In this document: positions 47,996-58,500 of the stretch, one piece after another
Layout: each line of letters begins with the position of its first letter
How positions within the stretch are numbered: the first letter of the stretch is position 1
From: Acetobacter estunensis
GTDB lineage: Bacteria > Pseudomonadota > Alphaproteobacteria > Acetobacterales > Acetobacteraceae
Assembly: GCF_019083805.1 (NCBI RefSeq)
Contig: NZ_JAHRDV010000012.1
Span: 26,482-90,481, forward strand
Direction: 5' to 3'
Length of the DNA stretch: 64,000 nucleotides
Notes under the pieces: model-generated
The model's database searches: none
Told to the model about the DNA's origin: nothing
What the model saw: the letters and a program-made list of their open reading frames with translations, nothing else
Translations under genes and position numbers: made by a program

Positions 47996-48232
47996 GTGAC
48001 TGATATCACCCGGATCAGCCGGAAATGCGAACGTGCCGTTATCACGGCTTACCAGGAGCTGCGGCTGGTGGGGACTAACGATGTCTCGGCCTTCAACGCC
48101 TGCACCACGCTCTATCGTATCCATCACCCGGAGGCTTCGGTGAACGAAGCGCGCCGACTGGTGTCGGAGTGGATCGACCACCACGTCGTTCGTAAGAGCG
48201 AAGCTCCCACGAAAGGATGCGCCTGCCCGTAA
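47996..48232 (+). CDS. Small conserved-looking protein of unknown function under a Fur box
   Basis: A 78-residue protein, MTDITRISRKCERAVITAYQ and onward to a Cys-containing tail, KSEAPTKGCACP. It is predicted to be largely helical and soluble, with no signal peptide or membrane segment. The GTG at 47996 is preferred because AAGGAAG lies 6 bp upstream; earlier in-frame starts (TTG 47963, ATG 47969) fall inside the Fur box. A textbook promoter and terminator mark it as a real single-gene unit. I do not recognise the family. The regulatory site suggests a role when iron is scarce. Confidence 0.75.
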   Translation: MTDITRISRKCERAVITAYQELRLVGTNDVSAFNACTTLYRIHHPEASVNEARRLVSEWIDHHVVRKSEAPTKGCACP

Positions 48233-48250
48233 GGTTTTTGCATCTGGGAT

Positions 48251-48286
48251 AAAAAAGGGGTGGCCAGATATGGCCGCCCCTTTTTT
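48251..48286. terminator. Bidirectional terminator between Fur-box gene and gltA
   Basis: AAAAAAGGGG-T-GGCC pairs with GGCC-G-CCCCTTTTTT around an AGATAT loop, giving a T-run in both directions. It serves the convergent small gene and gltA. Confidence 0.88.
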
Positions 48287-48344
48287 CGTTGCTGTGCGCG
48301 AGAGCCATCCCCCATTCTTTACACAGAATGGGGGATGGAGAACT

Positions 48345-49634
48345 TCAGCGCTTGTCGAGAGCCGTGAAGTCACGGCGGTCCGAACCGGTGTAGAGCTGTC
48401 GCGGACGGCTGATGCGCTGACCCGGTTCCTCGATCATTTCCTTCCACTGGCTGGTCCAGCCGGTGGTGCGGGCGACGGCAAACAGCACGGTGAACATGCT
48501 GGTGGGAATCCCCATCGCCTTGAGGATGATGCCCGAGTAGAAATCCACGTTCGGGTAGAGCTTGCGCTTGACGAAGTAATCGTCGCTCAGCGCGATTTTT
48601 TCCAGCTCCACGGCCAGATCGAGCAGAGGATCGTCCTTGATGCCGAGTTCCGTCAGCACTTCGTGGCAGGTGGCCTGCATGATCTTCGCTCGTGGGTCGA
48701 AGTTCTTGTAGACGCGGTGCCCGAAGCCCATCAGCTTCACGCCGCTGTTCTTGTCCTTCACCTTTTCAATGAAGGAAGGGATGTTCTCCTTGGAGCCGAT
48801 CTGTCCCAGCATCTTGAGAACGGCTTCGTTCGCACCGCCATGAGCCGGTCCCCACAGGGCCGCAATGCCAGCGGCAATACATGCGAAGGGATTGGCGCCC
48901 GTGGAACCGGCTAGACGCACCGTTGAGGTGGAGGCGTTCTGCTCGTGATCGGCATGCAGGATCAGGATGCGGTTCATGGCGCGAGCCAGAACCGGATTGA
49001 CCTTGTACGGCTCGGAGGGGCGGGCGAACATCATCGAGAGGAAATTCTCGGCGTAGTTCAGGTCGTTGCGTGGATACACGAACGGCTCGCCGATCGTGTA
49101 TTTGTAAGCCCATGCGGCGATCGTGGGGATCTTGGCGATCAGGCGCATGGCCGAGAGTTCGCGGCTCTCGGGGCGTGAGATGTCGTTGGCATCGGGGTAG
49201 AACGCCGACAACGCGCCCACGGTCCCGCACAGGATGGCCATCGGATGGGCATCGCGGCGGTAGCCGTTGAAGAAATTGCGGATCTGTTCGTGCAGCAGGG
49301 TGTGATTCGTGAGCGTATTCACGAACGTCTCATGCTGCTGCTTGTTGGGCAGTTCGCCATTGAGCAGAAGATAGATCACCTCCGGATAGGAAGCATGCTC
49401 GGCAAGCTGATCAATGGGGTAGCCACGGTGGAGAAGAATGCCCTTCTCGCCGTCGATGAAGGTGATCTTGCTCTCGCACGAGGCCGTTTCACCGTAGCCG
49501 GGGTCAAAGGTGAAGACACCCAGATCAGTGGTCAGGCGACGGATGTCGACGACCTCTGGCCCGAGCGTCCCCTTGAGAATCGGTAGGTCAGCCGAGTTGG
49601 CCCCGATTTTGATGCTGGCGGTTGTTCCCGTCAC
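48345..49634 (-). CDS. gltA: Citrate synthase (type II; A. aceti AarA counterpart)
   Basis: A 429-residue enzyme that condenses acetyl-CoA with oxaloacetate. Active-site regions include [39 protein letters not shown] and [20 protein letters not shown], with the late [18 protein letters not shown]. The GTG at 49634 is the likely start: GGAGGAA lies 5 bp upstream and the product then begins [11 protein letters not shown]. The ATG-initiated frame is longer by 49 residues of unrelated sequence. In Acetobacter aceti the homologous gene is known as aarA for acetic acid resistance. aarC lies 2.3 kb away. Confidence 0.95.
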   Translation of the reverse strand: MTGTTASIKIGANSADLPILKGTLGPEVVDIRRLTTDLGVFTFDPGYGETASCESKITFIDGEKGILLHRGYPIDQLAEHASYPEVIYLLLNGELPNKQQHETFVNTLTNHTLLHEQIRNFFNGYRRDAHPMAILCGTVGALSAFYPDANDISRPESRELSAMRLIAKIPTIAAWAYKYTIGEPFVYPRNDLNYAENFLSMMFARPSEPYKVNPVLARAMNRILILHADHEQNASTSTVRLAGSTGANPFACIAAGIAALWGPAHGGANEAVLKMLGQIGSKENIPSFIEKVKDKNSGVKLMGFGHRVYKNFDPRAKIMQATCHEVLTELGIKDDPLLDLAVELEKIALSDDYFVKRKLYPNVDFYSGIILKAMGIPTSMFTVLFAVARTTGWTSQWKEMIEEPGQRISRPRQLYTGSDRRDFTALDKR

Positions 49635-49793
49635 TGCTTCCTCCGACGCGCTCAATGGCGCTGCTTCTGAAACGAACTGCCCACGCACCGGGAGGTCGTG
49701 GTGTCCCCACTTTTGTCCCTGATCGGACGCGAAACCGAAAGCCGCTGGACCGTCACCTTGTTGAGAGGCGGGACGATCCATCCCTATTTCTGC

Positions 49794-50333
49794 TCAATTT
49801 TGCGAGAACGACTCAAGCCAGGCCGTTCGTGGCCCGAGCGCTTTCCATGTCAGCGCAATCGACTCCCGCTCTTCCACCTCCACCTGGAAGGTGGCGAGCG
49901 TGCCAAGCGCGAAATCAGAGTCGAGCGCGCGTTCCACACCGTTGAGATAGCGGGCGAGAGCCGGAAGCCCTGGATTGTGCCCCACAAGAAGGATGGTGTG
50001 GACCGAATCTGACGTTGCGCGCAGGCGTGCCAGCAATTCGTCCGGGGCGGCCAGATAGAGAGTGGGCTCGATGCGGATTTCGGGGCGTGCGCCCTCTCCG
50101 AAAGGCAGCAGACCGGCATAGGTCTGGCGCGTGCGCATCGCGGGACTGCACAGGACGAGATCGGGCACGAGTCCTGCGCGACGCATGCTCTCGCCTCGGC
50201 GGCGCGCCATCAGGTGGCCTGCCTGCGTGAGCGGGCGCGCCTGATCGGCCGCGCTTCCAAACTCGTCGCCTCGTGCCGGTTCGGCCTCGCAGTGCCGCAA
50301 GAGAAGCAGGCGATGCGCGACCGGCCGGATCAT
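49794..50333 (-). CDS. SixA-like histidine phosphatase
   Basis: A 179-residue member of the RHG (histidine phosphatase) superfamily. The phospho-acceptor His is in HRLLLLRHCEAEPARG (RHxE variant of RHG), and the second catalytic His is in ILLVGHNPGLPALARYL. The size and motifs fit SixA, which dephosphorylates phospho-His proteins. The start overlaps the chorismate mutase stop by 4 bp, so the two are co-translated. It lies within the citrate synthase to aarC interval, which in A. aceti also contains a gene called aarB; equivalence is likely but was not verified. Confidence 0.85.
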   Translation of the reverse strand: MIRPVAHRLLLLRHCEAEPARGDEFGSAADQARPLTQAGHLMARRRGESMRRAGLVPDLVLCSPAMRTRQTYAGLLPFGEGARPEIRIEPTLYLAAPDELLARLRATSDSVHTILLVGHNPGLPALARYLNGVERALDSDFALGTLATFQVEVEERESIALTWKALGPRTAWLESFSQN

Positions 50334-50677
50334 GCGGCGCTGCCTGTTTTCTCGGCGATGGCTTCGTGATGACGAATGACTTCTCGGATGATGAAGTTGA
50401 GGAACTTTTCGGCAAAATCCGGATCGAGATGCGCGTCTGTCGCAAGCTGCCTCAGCCGTGCGATCTGCCGGGCTTCACGCGCGGGATCGGCGGGAGGCAT
50501 GTGATGCTTGGCCTTGAGCTTGCCGACCTCCTGCGTACACCGGAAGCGTTCGGCCAGCATGGCGACAAGAGCCATGTCGATGTTGTCGATGCTCTGACGC
50601 AGTGACGCCAGTTCCGCGCGCGGACCCTTCTGATCGTCCGCGCCGTTGGTCGTCTCATGAGTCCGGTCTGCCGTCAC
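50330..50677 (-). CDS. Chorismate mutase, AroQ type
   Basis: A 115-residue helical protein matching the AroQ fold. ELASLRQSIDNIDMALVAML contains the conserved Arg and Asp of helix 1, then AERFRCTQEVGKLKAKHHMP with the active-site Arg and Lys, and PAREARQIARLRQLA. It converts chorismate to prephenate for Phe/Tyr synthesis. The frame begins at GTG 50677. It overlaps the SixA-like gene by 4 bp. Confidence 0.88.
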   Translation of the reverse strand: MTADRTHETTNGADDQKGPRAELASLRQSIDNIDMALVAMLAERFRCTQEVGKLKAKHHMPPADPAREARQIARLRQLATDAHLDPDFAEKFLNFIIREVIRHHEAIAEKTGSAA

Positions 50678-50777
50678 GCTTCTTGGTCCTGTCTTCTTGC
50701 GACGGGTTCATGCGGCCTTTGCCGACCCGCCTTTCATTCTGAAAGCGGATTCATTCACCACGCCGTGATGTCTCCTG

Positions 50778-51593
50778 TCAAAAGGAGTCGCGCACGCTGC
50801 GCCGGTCTCCCGGCATGGGAATGGGAGTCGGCTCGTAGGCGGGCGGTGCGGGGTAGTCGGGCTGCTCGGTCTCATCGGGCAAGTCGATCCATGCCAGATG
50901 TCCCCCTTTGCCCGCTCCTGTGTCCACGAACACGGCCGTTCCCCCGGAGCGACCATGCTTCACCCATGGGCGTCCATCGGTTGAGCGGCGGTCATGGCCG
51001 CAATAGACGGTATAGCCCGCCGGAATGTGATCGACCCAGTTCAGGCGACGTTCCGGATACCCGTCCGTCTGGGTGCGGCCCGTGACCTCACCAAACAGGG
51101 CGCGGGAGAGAAGGTGCGAAACGCCGTCGAGACCGGGGGGACAGGACTCGCTCAGCATGCCGGTGTGGAAAGCGGCATGAACGAAGATACGGCGCCCGAA
51201 TTTCAGCCATGTGGGGGCGGCTTCAAAGAGTGGCAGCGCATGTTCCAGAACGTCCGAATTACCGGGCTCGAAAAGCTGGTGGATCGTGGCTTCCAGTGTC
51301 TCGTCCCGACGCAGCTTGCGGCCCAGAAGAGCGCGGCCAAGCTTGCGATCGTGATTGCCCAGCAGAAAGAGACCGCGACCCTCTTCGAGGATCGACCCCA
51401 TCAGGCGCAGCACGCCTGCGCTATCGGGGCCGTAATCCACCAGATCGCCCAGTTGCACGATGAAGCGATCCGTTGCCACCGCATGCCGGAAAGCTTCCAG
51501 ATCGCCGTGGACATCTCCCACCACCCGGATGCGGCGACCGGCAACTCTGCGCTGAAACTCTCTCTCGTCGTGCATCGCCTGCTCACCATTCAT
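50778..51593 (-). CDS. Calcineurin-like metallophosphoesterase (PPP-type phosphatase)
   Basis: A 271-residue two-metal phosphatase. The signature blocks are in order: RRIRVVGDVHGDLEAF (GDxHG), FIVQLGDLVDYGPDSA (GDxVDxG), FLLGNHDRKLGRAL (GNHD), and later VHAAFHTG and VYCGHDRR. This resembles bacterial PrpA/ApaH-type Ser/Thr phosphatases. The ATG at 51593 is taken as the start; another lies 18 bp downstream, and upstream codons in the frame show no similarity. It is divergent from aarC. Substrate unknown. Confidence 0.83.
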   Translation of the reverse strand: MNGEQAMHDEREFQRRVAGRRIRVVGDVHGDLEAFRHAVATDRFIVQLGDLVDYGPDSAGVLRLMGSILEEGRGLFLLGNHDRKLGRALLGRKLRRDETLEATIHQLFEPGNSDVLEHALPLFEAAPTWLKFGRRIFVHAAFHTGMLSESCPPGLDGVSHLLSRALFGEVTGRTQTDGYPERRLNWVDHIPAGYTVYCGHDRRSTDGRPWVKHGRSGGTAVFVDTGAGKGGHLAWIDLPDETEQPDYPAPPAYEPTPIPMPGDRRSVRDSF

Positions 51594-53460
<1,867 letters not shown>

Positions 53461-53537
53461 ACAGCCGTCCAGAAAAAGACTTCGACATCCGGGGCGTCCT
53501 TCACGGGGCGCCCCGTTTGTTTGTGAGGGGTGGAAAA

Positions 53538-54683
53538 GTGAAGGTCATGATCGCCTGCGATTCTTTCAAGGAAAGCCTAGATGCCGAGGACGTGGTCCGT
53601 GTGATTGCCGAGGCGTTCGAGGACGTCTTTCCCGATATCTCCTGTATCCTTTGTCCCATGGCCGATGGTGGAGAAGGCACGGTTGCAGCTTTCGTCACGG
53701 CAACGGGCGCTCAACGGATCGAGGCAACGGTGACGGGGCCGCTTGGGAGGCCGGTAAAGGCCGGCTTCGGTCTCTCGGCCGATGGCGAGCTTGCCGTGAT
53801 CGAACTGGCAGAAGCGGCAGGGTTGATGCTCGTGCCGTCCACTGCACGTGACCCGGGCCGAACTACGACTCGCGGCGTTGGTGAACTGGTGAAGCTGGCG
53901 TTGGATCGTAACTGTCGCCGTGTCGTGCTGGCGGTGGGAGGGAGCGCCACGAACGACGGCGGGGCAGGACTCGCTCAGGCATTGGGTGCGCGGCTGCTGG
54001 ATGCTGACGGTCGGGAGATCGGGGCCGGAGGGCTAGCGCTGAGGGATTTAGCGCGAATCGATATCTCGGCGCTCGATCCATGTTTGAAGGACGTAACGGT
54101 CGAATTGGCGTGCGATGTGGACAATCCATTGCTCGGGCCGGATGGCGCGTCCGCGATGTTCGGTCCGCAGAAAGGCGCGTCCCCCGCGATGGTAACAGCG
54201 CTGGATGAGGCGTTGGGGCGATACGCTCAATGTCTGCGTGACGACGTCGGGTGCGATGTGGCTCATGTGCCGGGCGCGGGAGCGGCTGGCGGCACGGCGG
54301 CTGGCGCAATGGCCTTTCTGGACGCACGGATGCGCTCGGGCTTTGAATTGATGGCCGGTCTACTGGGCTTGGAAGAGAAGATCCGCGAGGTCGATCTCGT
54401 CATCACGGGCGAGGGGCGACTGGATGAACAGACGGCGCGCGGCAAGGTGCCGGCCGGTGTGGCGTCAATGGCGCGCCGTCATGGCAAGCCTGTCATCGCG
54501 TTGGGTGGCTCACTAGGGAAGGGCGTGGACAGCTTGGGCGAGGTGGGAATCGACGCCGTGTTCGATTCGGTTCCCGCTCCGGCCTCGCTGGAGGAGGTGC
54601 TGAAACACGCACGGGAGAATCTGCGGCGCACGGCGCGTAACGTCGCGCTTGCGCTGCAAATCGGTCAGAGATTGCCGCGCTGA
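53538..54683 (+). CDS. Glycerate kinase (GarK/GlxK family)
   Basis: A 381-residue kinase that phosphorylates D-glycerate. The N-terminal VMIACDSFKESLDAEDVVRV and PMADGGEGTVAAFVTATG are family hallmarks. VVLAVGGSATNDGGAGLAQA and LVITGEGRLDEQTARGKVPA form the rest of the active site. GTG 53538 is preferred because GAGGGGTGG lies just upstream; the frame extends to TTG 53517. It follows aarC by about 80 bp in the same direction, possibly co-transcribed. Whether the product is 2- or 3-phosphoglycerate is not certain; 2-phosphoglycerate is usual for this family. Confidence 0.92.
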   Translation: MKVMIACDSFKESLDAEDVVRVIAEAFEDVFPDISCILCPMADGGEGTVAAFVTATGAQRIEATVTGPLGRPVKAGFGLSADGELAVIELAEAAGLMLVPSTARDPGRTTTRGVGELVKLALDRNCRRVVLAVGGSATNDGGAGLAQALGARLLDADGREIGAGGLALRDLARIDISALDPCLKDVTVELACDVDNPLLGPDGASAMFGPQKGASPAMVTALDEALGRYAQCLRDDVGCDVAHVPGAGAAGGTAAGAMAFLDARMRSGFELMAGLLGLEEKIREVDLVITGEGRLDEQTARGKVPAGVASMARRHGKPVIALGGSLGKGVDSLGEVGIDAVFDSVPAPASLEEVLKHARENLRRTARNVALALQIGQRLPR

Positions 54684-54687
54684 GTGG

Positions 54688-55536
54688 TCAGCTTTCGCCC
54701 AGAACGTGGGCGAAATGATCCGGCGCGCTGGTGACGACGATGTCCACCGGCTCGCGCAGCAGGGCGCGGATGGCTTTCGGATTGTCCTGTGGATCGGGGC
54801 TGTCGGCAATCACAACATCCGCTTCACGGTGAGCGGTGGCGAACAAAGTAGGGGAGGCGTTGGCTGGGAGATATTCGGCATAAGGATGCTGGCCAGCCAG
54901 TCGATGGGCGGTAAGCTGGTCACGTGTCGAGCGAACCGGAATGGCGACCATGAGCGATCGGTCGGCCTTCAGCGCGGCCCGTGTTTCGCTCTCATTGCTG
55001 GCCACGATTACGGCCTGATGTCTCATGCCGCTGGAACGGATAAGACGTGCTGCTGGCTGGATGTCGGCTTCCTGCAGGGACAGCATTACCAGTTGGTGCT
55101 TGCGATGCGAGGCGTGCAGAGCCTCCTCCAGCGGTACAGTCTGTCCCTCGTCCTTTACGGCCAGAGCGTTGTCGGGAGTCCGCACCACTTCAAATGCAAC
55201 CATGGATGGCGGCTGGGTGGGGGCTTCTGTCTTGGGCTGATCCGCCTTTCGGGAAGGGAGGACGGCGTCAGCCAGTTCGGAGAGCGCGGAAGGTGCGCTG
55301 GTGGGGAGTGTGTCGGTTGCGGCTTTGCCCGTCGCACAGATGACCAGCCCATGATGGATGCGCGTCAGCAGCGCGTCCGCGTGCGAATCGCGCCACAGGA
55401 CGACAGCGGCCAGACTTCCCAATATGCCCAACGCCATGATGGTGTTGCGACGGCACTGTTTTGTCAGACGTGAGGAACGACCGATCGTGGGAGGAGATGT
55501 CGGCATATGATCCATGTTCACGGAGGAATCAGACAT
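54688..55536 (-). CDS. GDPD-like membrane-anchored protein, probable pseudoenzyme
   Basis: A 282-residue protein with one N-terminal membrane segment (IMALGILGSLAAVVLW, about residues 33-48). The region after about 110 resembles the glycerophosphodiester phosphodiesterase barrel: MVAFEVVRTPDNALAVKDEG, VPLEEAL, and the end PVDIVVTSAPDHFAHVL, like the usual GVDGIITDxPD. The residues expected for catalysis are not kept: E-x-D reads EVV, the following HD reads KD, and only HHG may recall HRG. It overlaps the smc 3' end by 8 bp and so is probably expressed with it. Function unknown. Confidence 0.65.
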   Translation of the reverse strand: MSDSSVNMDHMPTSPPTIGRSSRLTKQCRRNTIMALGILGSLAAVVLWRDSHADALLTRIHHGLVICATGKAATDTLPTSAPSALSELADAVLPSRKADQPKTEAPTQPPSMVAFEVVRTPDNALAVKDEGQTVPLEEALHASHRKHQLVMLSLQEADIQPAARLIRSSGMRHQAVIVASNESETRAALKADRSLMVAIPVRSTRDQLTAHRLAGQHPYAEYLPANASPTLFATAHREADVVIADSPDPQDNPKAIRALLREPVDIVVTSAPDHFAHVLGES

Positions 55537-58500
55537 GAGCGTCTTCCTTCTTTCCCGCGCCGGCCATGGCCGCAGCGCGTTCGAGATCGACGGACAGCAC
55601 GCGACTGACGCCGCGCTCCTGCATGGTCACGCCGTAAAGGCGATCCATATGCGCCATGGTGAGTTGATGATGCGTCACGACAAGAAAACGGGTTCCACCC
55701 TCATTGGCCATGTCGCCCAGAAGGGCGCAGAAACGTCCGACATTGGCATCATCGAGCGGGGCGTCAACCTCGTCGAGGACGCAGATGGGTGCCGGGTTAC
55801 ACCGAAAGACCGCAAAAATAAGCGAAAGCGCAGTGAGGGCCTGTTCGCCACCGGACAGCAGAGACAACGTGGCGAGCTTCTTTCCCGGTGGCTGGGCGTA
55901 GATTTCCAAGCCAGCCTGCAACGGATCGTCGCTGCCGACAAGTCCCAGATGAGCACGCCCTCCGCCGAACATGCGTGAGAACAGGGACTGGAAGTGGTGG
56001 TCCACCTGCGTGAACACCGCCATCAGGCGCTCGCGGCCTTCCTTGTTGAGCGAGCCGATGGAACCGCGCAGGCGGGCGATGGCGGCTTCCAGTTCCGCGT
56101 GCTCGCGGCGGATGGTCTCGATCTGCTGTTCGGCTTCCTGCGCTTCCAGATCGGCGCGGAGATTGACGGGACCGAGTTCCTCGCGCTCGCGCGTGAGGCG
56201 GGAAATCCTGCGGCGCAGACCGGTCTCCGCTGATTCCGTGAGATCACCCACGGGGGCGAGGGGCGGCTCCGGCGTTTCTGCCAGAAGTTGTGCGAGGATG
56301 GCCTGCGCCTGTTCGTTCTTGCCTTCACTGCGCACGACTGTCTCGCGCGCTTGGGTCAACGCGGTTTCTGTCTGGCGTCGGCTTTCCTGTGCGTCTTTCA
56401 GCCGTACCTCGGCGGCTTCGCGGGCTGCATTGGCCTCCTGATAGGCTTTTTCGGCATCATCCAGCGCGGCGAGAGTGGTCGTGCGCAGCCGCAGCGCTTC
56501 CTCGGGCCGGGTCGCGACGGTGCGATGTTCTTCCGCAACTCCCGCCAGTCTCTGCTCGGCTTGTGCAAGCTGGGTGCGGGCCACGCTCTCGCGCTCGGTC
56601 CATTCGGCCAACGCCGCTTTCAGCGCGTTTTCGCGGCTGCTCAGGGTCTCGCGTTCGGCAAGGAGCGCTGCGCGGGTCTCGCCTGCTGCCTGTTCATCTG
56701 CACGAAGGGCTGCGATGCGGGCGCGAAGCGTTTCGGGGAGGGCCTCCTGTTCAGGATCGATGGTGGCGGCGGTTACGGCCTGACGGGCCGCCTCCAGCGC
56801 GGTCGTGGCGTCCGCCAGCTCTTCGTCGAGAGAGTCCCGACGCGGGAGCAACGCTGATAGTTGCGAGCGCAGTTCGAGCGCGCGGGTTTGCAGGATACGT
56901 GAGGCCTCGGCGGTGGCGGTCAGTGTCTGTTCGGCTTCAGCGCATGCGGAACGTGCGCGAGTCTCGGCCTGCGTGCTCTCGGTGGCCTCGGTTTGTGCAG
57001 CTTGCAGGTGGTTCGTGACGGCTGCCGGATCGGCGGTCTCATCCAGAGCCGCCTGCGCGGTTTCCAGCGCCTTGGCGGCCGTGGCGCAGTCGGTCTCAAA
57101 TCGCGCCAGATCGGGCGTGATGGTGGCGAGTTTCGTCTCGGCGCTGGTGTGACAGGACTCCGTCGCCTGCCGGGCACGTTGCGCCTGTTCCAGCGCCTGT
57201 GTCGTGCGGCGACGGGCTTCCCGCGCCGCCGTTTCGGTCTGTTGGGCGTTCTGGTCGCGTGTCCGTGCCGCGTCATATGCCTGTTTCAGCGCTGCCGGAT
57301 CCGGCAGCGCTTCTTGCGCGGCCTGCGCTTCGGTAAGTGAAATACGGGCGGCGTCGAGAGCCTGTGCTGCGCGTTCGTGCTGTGGACGCACTGCGTCCAG
57401 TCGGGCGCGGGCTGCGCCATGACGGCGGGCTGTCTCGGCTTCGTGCGTCCGCGCTTGTCCCAGTGCCGTTTCAATGGTGGCGCGCAGTTCACGGGCTTGC
57501 CGCATGGCGGCTTCAGACTCCGTCTGAGCTTGCAGCGCTGTCCGTGCGCGAGTTTCCGCTTCAGGCAGGCGATCTTCAAGTTCGGCCAGATGGGTGCGGG
57601 ATTCGAGCAGGATACGGCGTTGGGTCAGACGCTGGGCGGCGGCATTTGGCTGCCCAGCCGCAATCCGATAGCCATCCCAACGCCACAACGCGCCTTCACG
57701 GGTGACGAGACTTTGTCCGGGTTGCAAAGATCTGGCCAGTGCGTCTCCATCCGCCGTGTCCTCGATCAAGCCGGACTGTGAGAGGGCACGGCGCAACGTG
57801 TCGGGAGCGCTCTCCACCATGTCCGAGAGGGCGCATGCGCCAGCGGGCAGCGCGGGAGACGTTGGCCATGCCCCGAGGGCGAGCCATGCGCGCGGCGCGG
57901 CGGGAGAGGCACTGGCTTCCGGTGCGTCCAGTCCGTCGGCCAAAACGGCAGCCACAGCCATTTCCAGCCCTGCGGGAATACGCAGCAGATCGGAGACCGG
58001 CGTAGCGCCCTGCGCCGTGTCTTCTGGCTCTTCGCCGCCAAGCGCCTGCGCAAGACCATCGATGCGGGCGCGAAGCTGGGTCAGTTCCGCGTTCAGCGTG
58101 CCAAGAGCCGCTTCGCATTCCCGGGTGGCACCGGTGGCGCGCGTGAGGGTTTCCTCGGCCTGCGTCAGCGCGGTTTCGGCATCCTGAAGGCGATGCTCCT
58201 CTTTGGCGCGTGCGGTTTGCGCCTGCTCCAGAACAGAGTCCGGCACAGCGTCACGTTGGGCCGTTTCCAGTTCTTTCGCGAGGCTTCCGGCTTCCTGTTC
58301 GGCGCGTTTCAGCGCAGCTTCGGCCCGGCGAACAGTCTCACTCGCGGCGGCGCGGAGAGTGCTGTCTTCCTGTACGCGCGCCCGTGCTTCCAGCAGCGCA
58401 CTTGCGGCTGCCGCGCGTTCGGTCTCTGCGGCTTCGAGCGCGCGGGCGGCTTCTGTCTGGGCTGCTTCGGCCTGTGCGAGGGCTGCGGCAAGGGCTGCAC

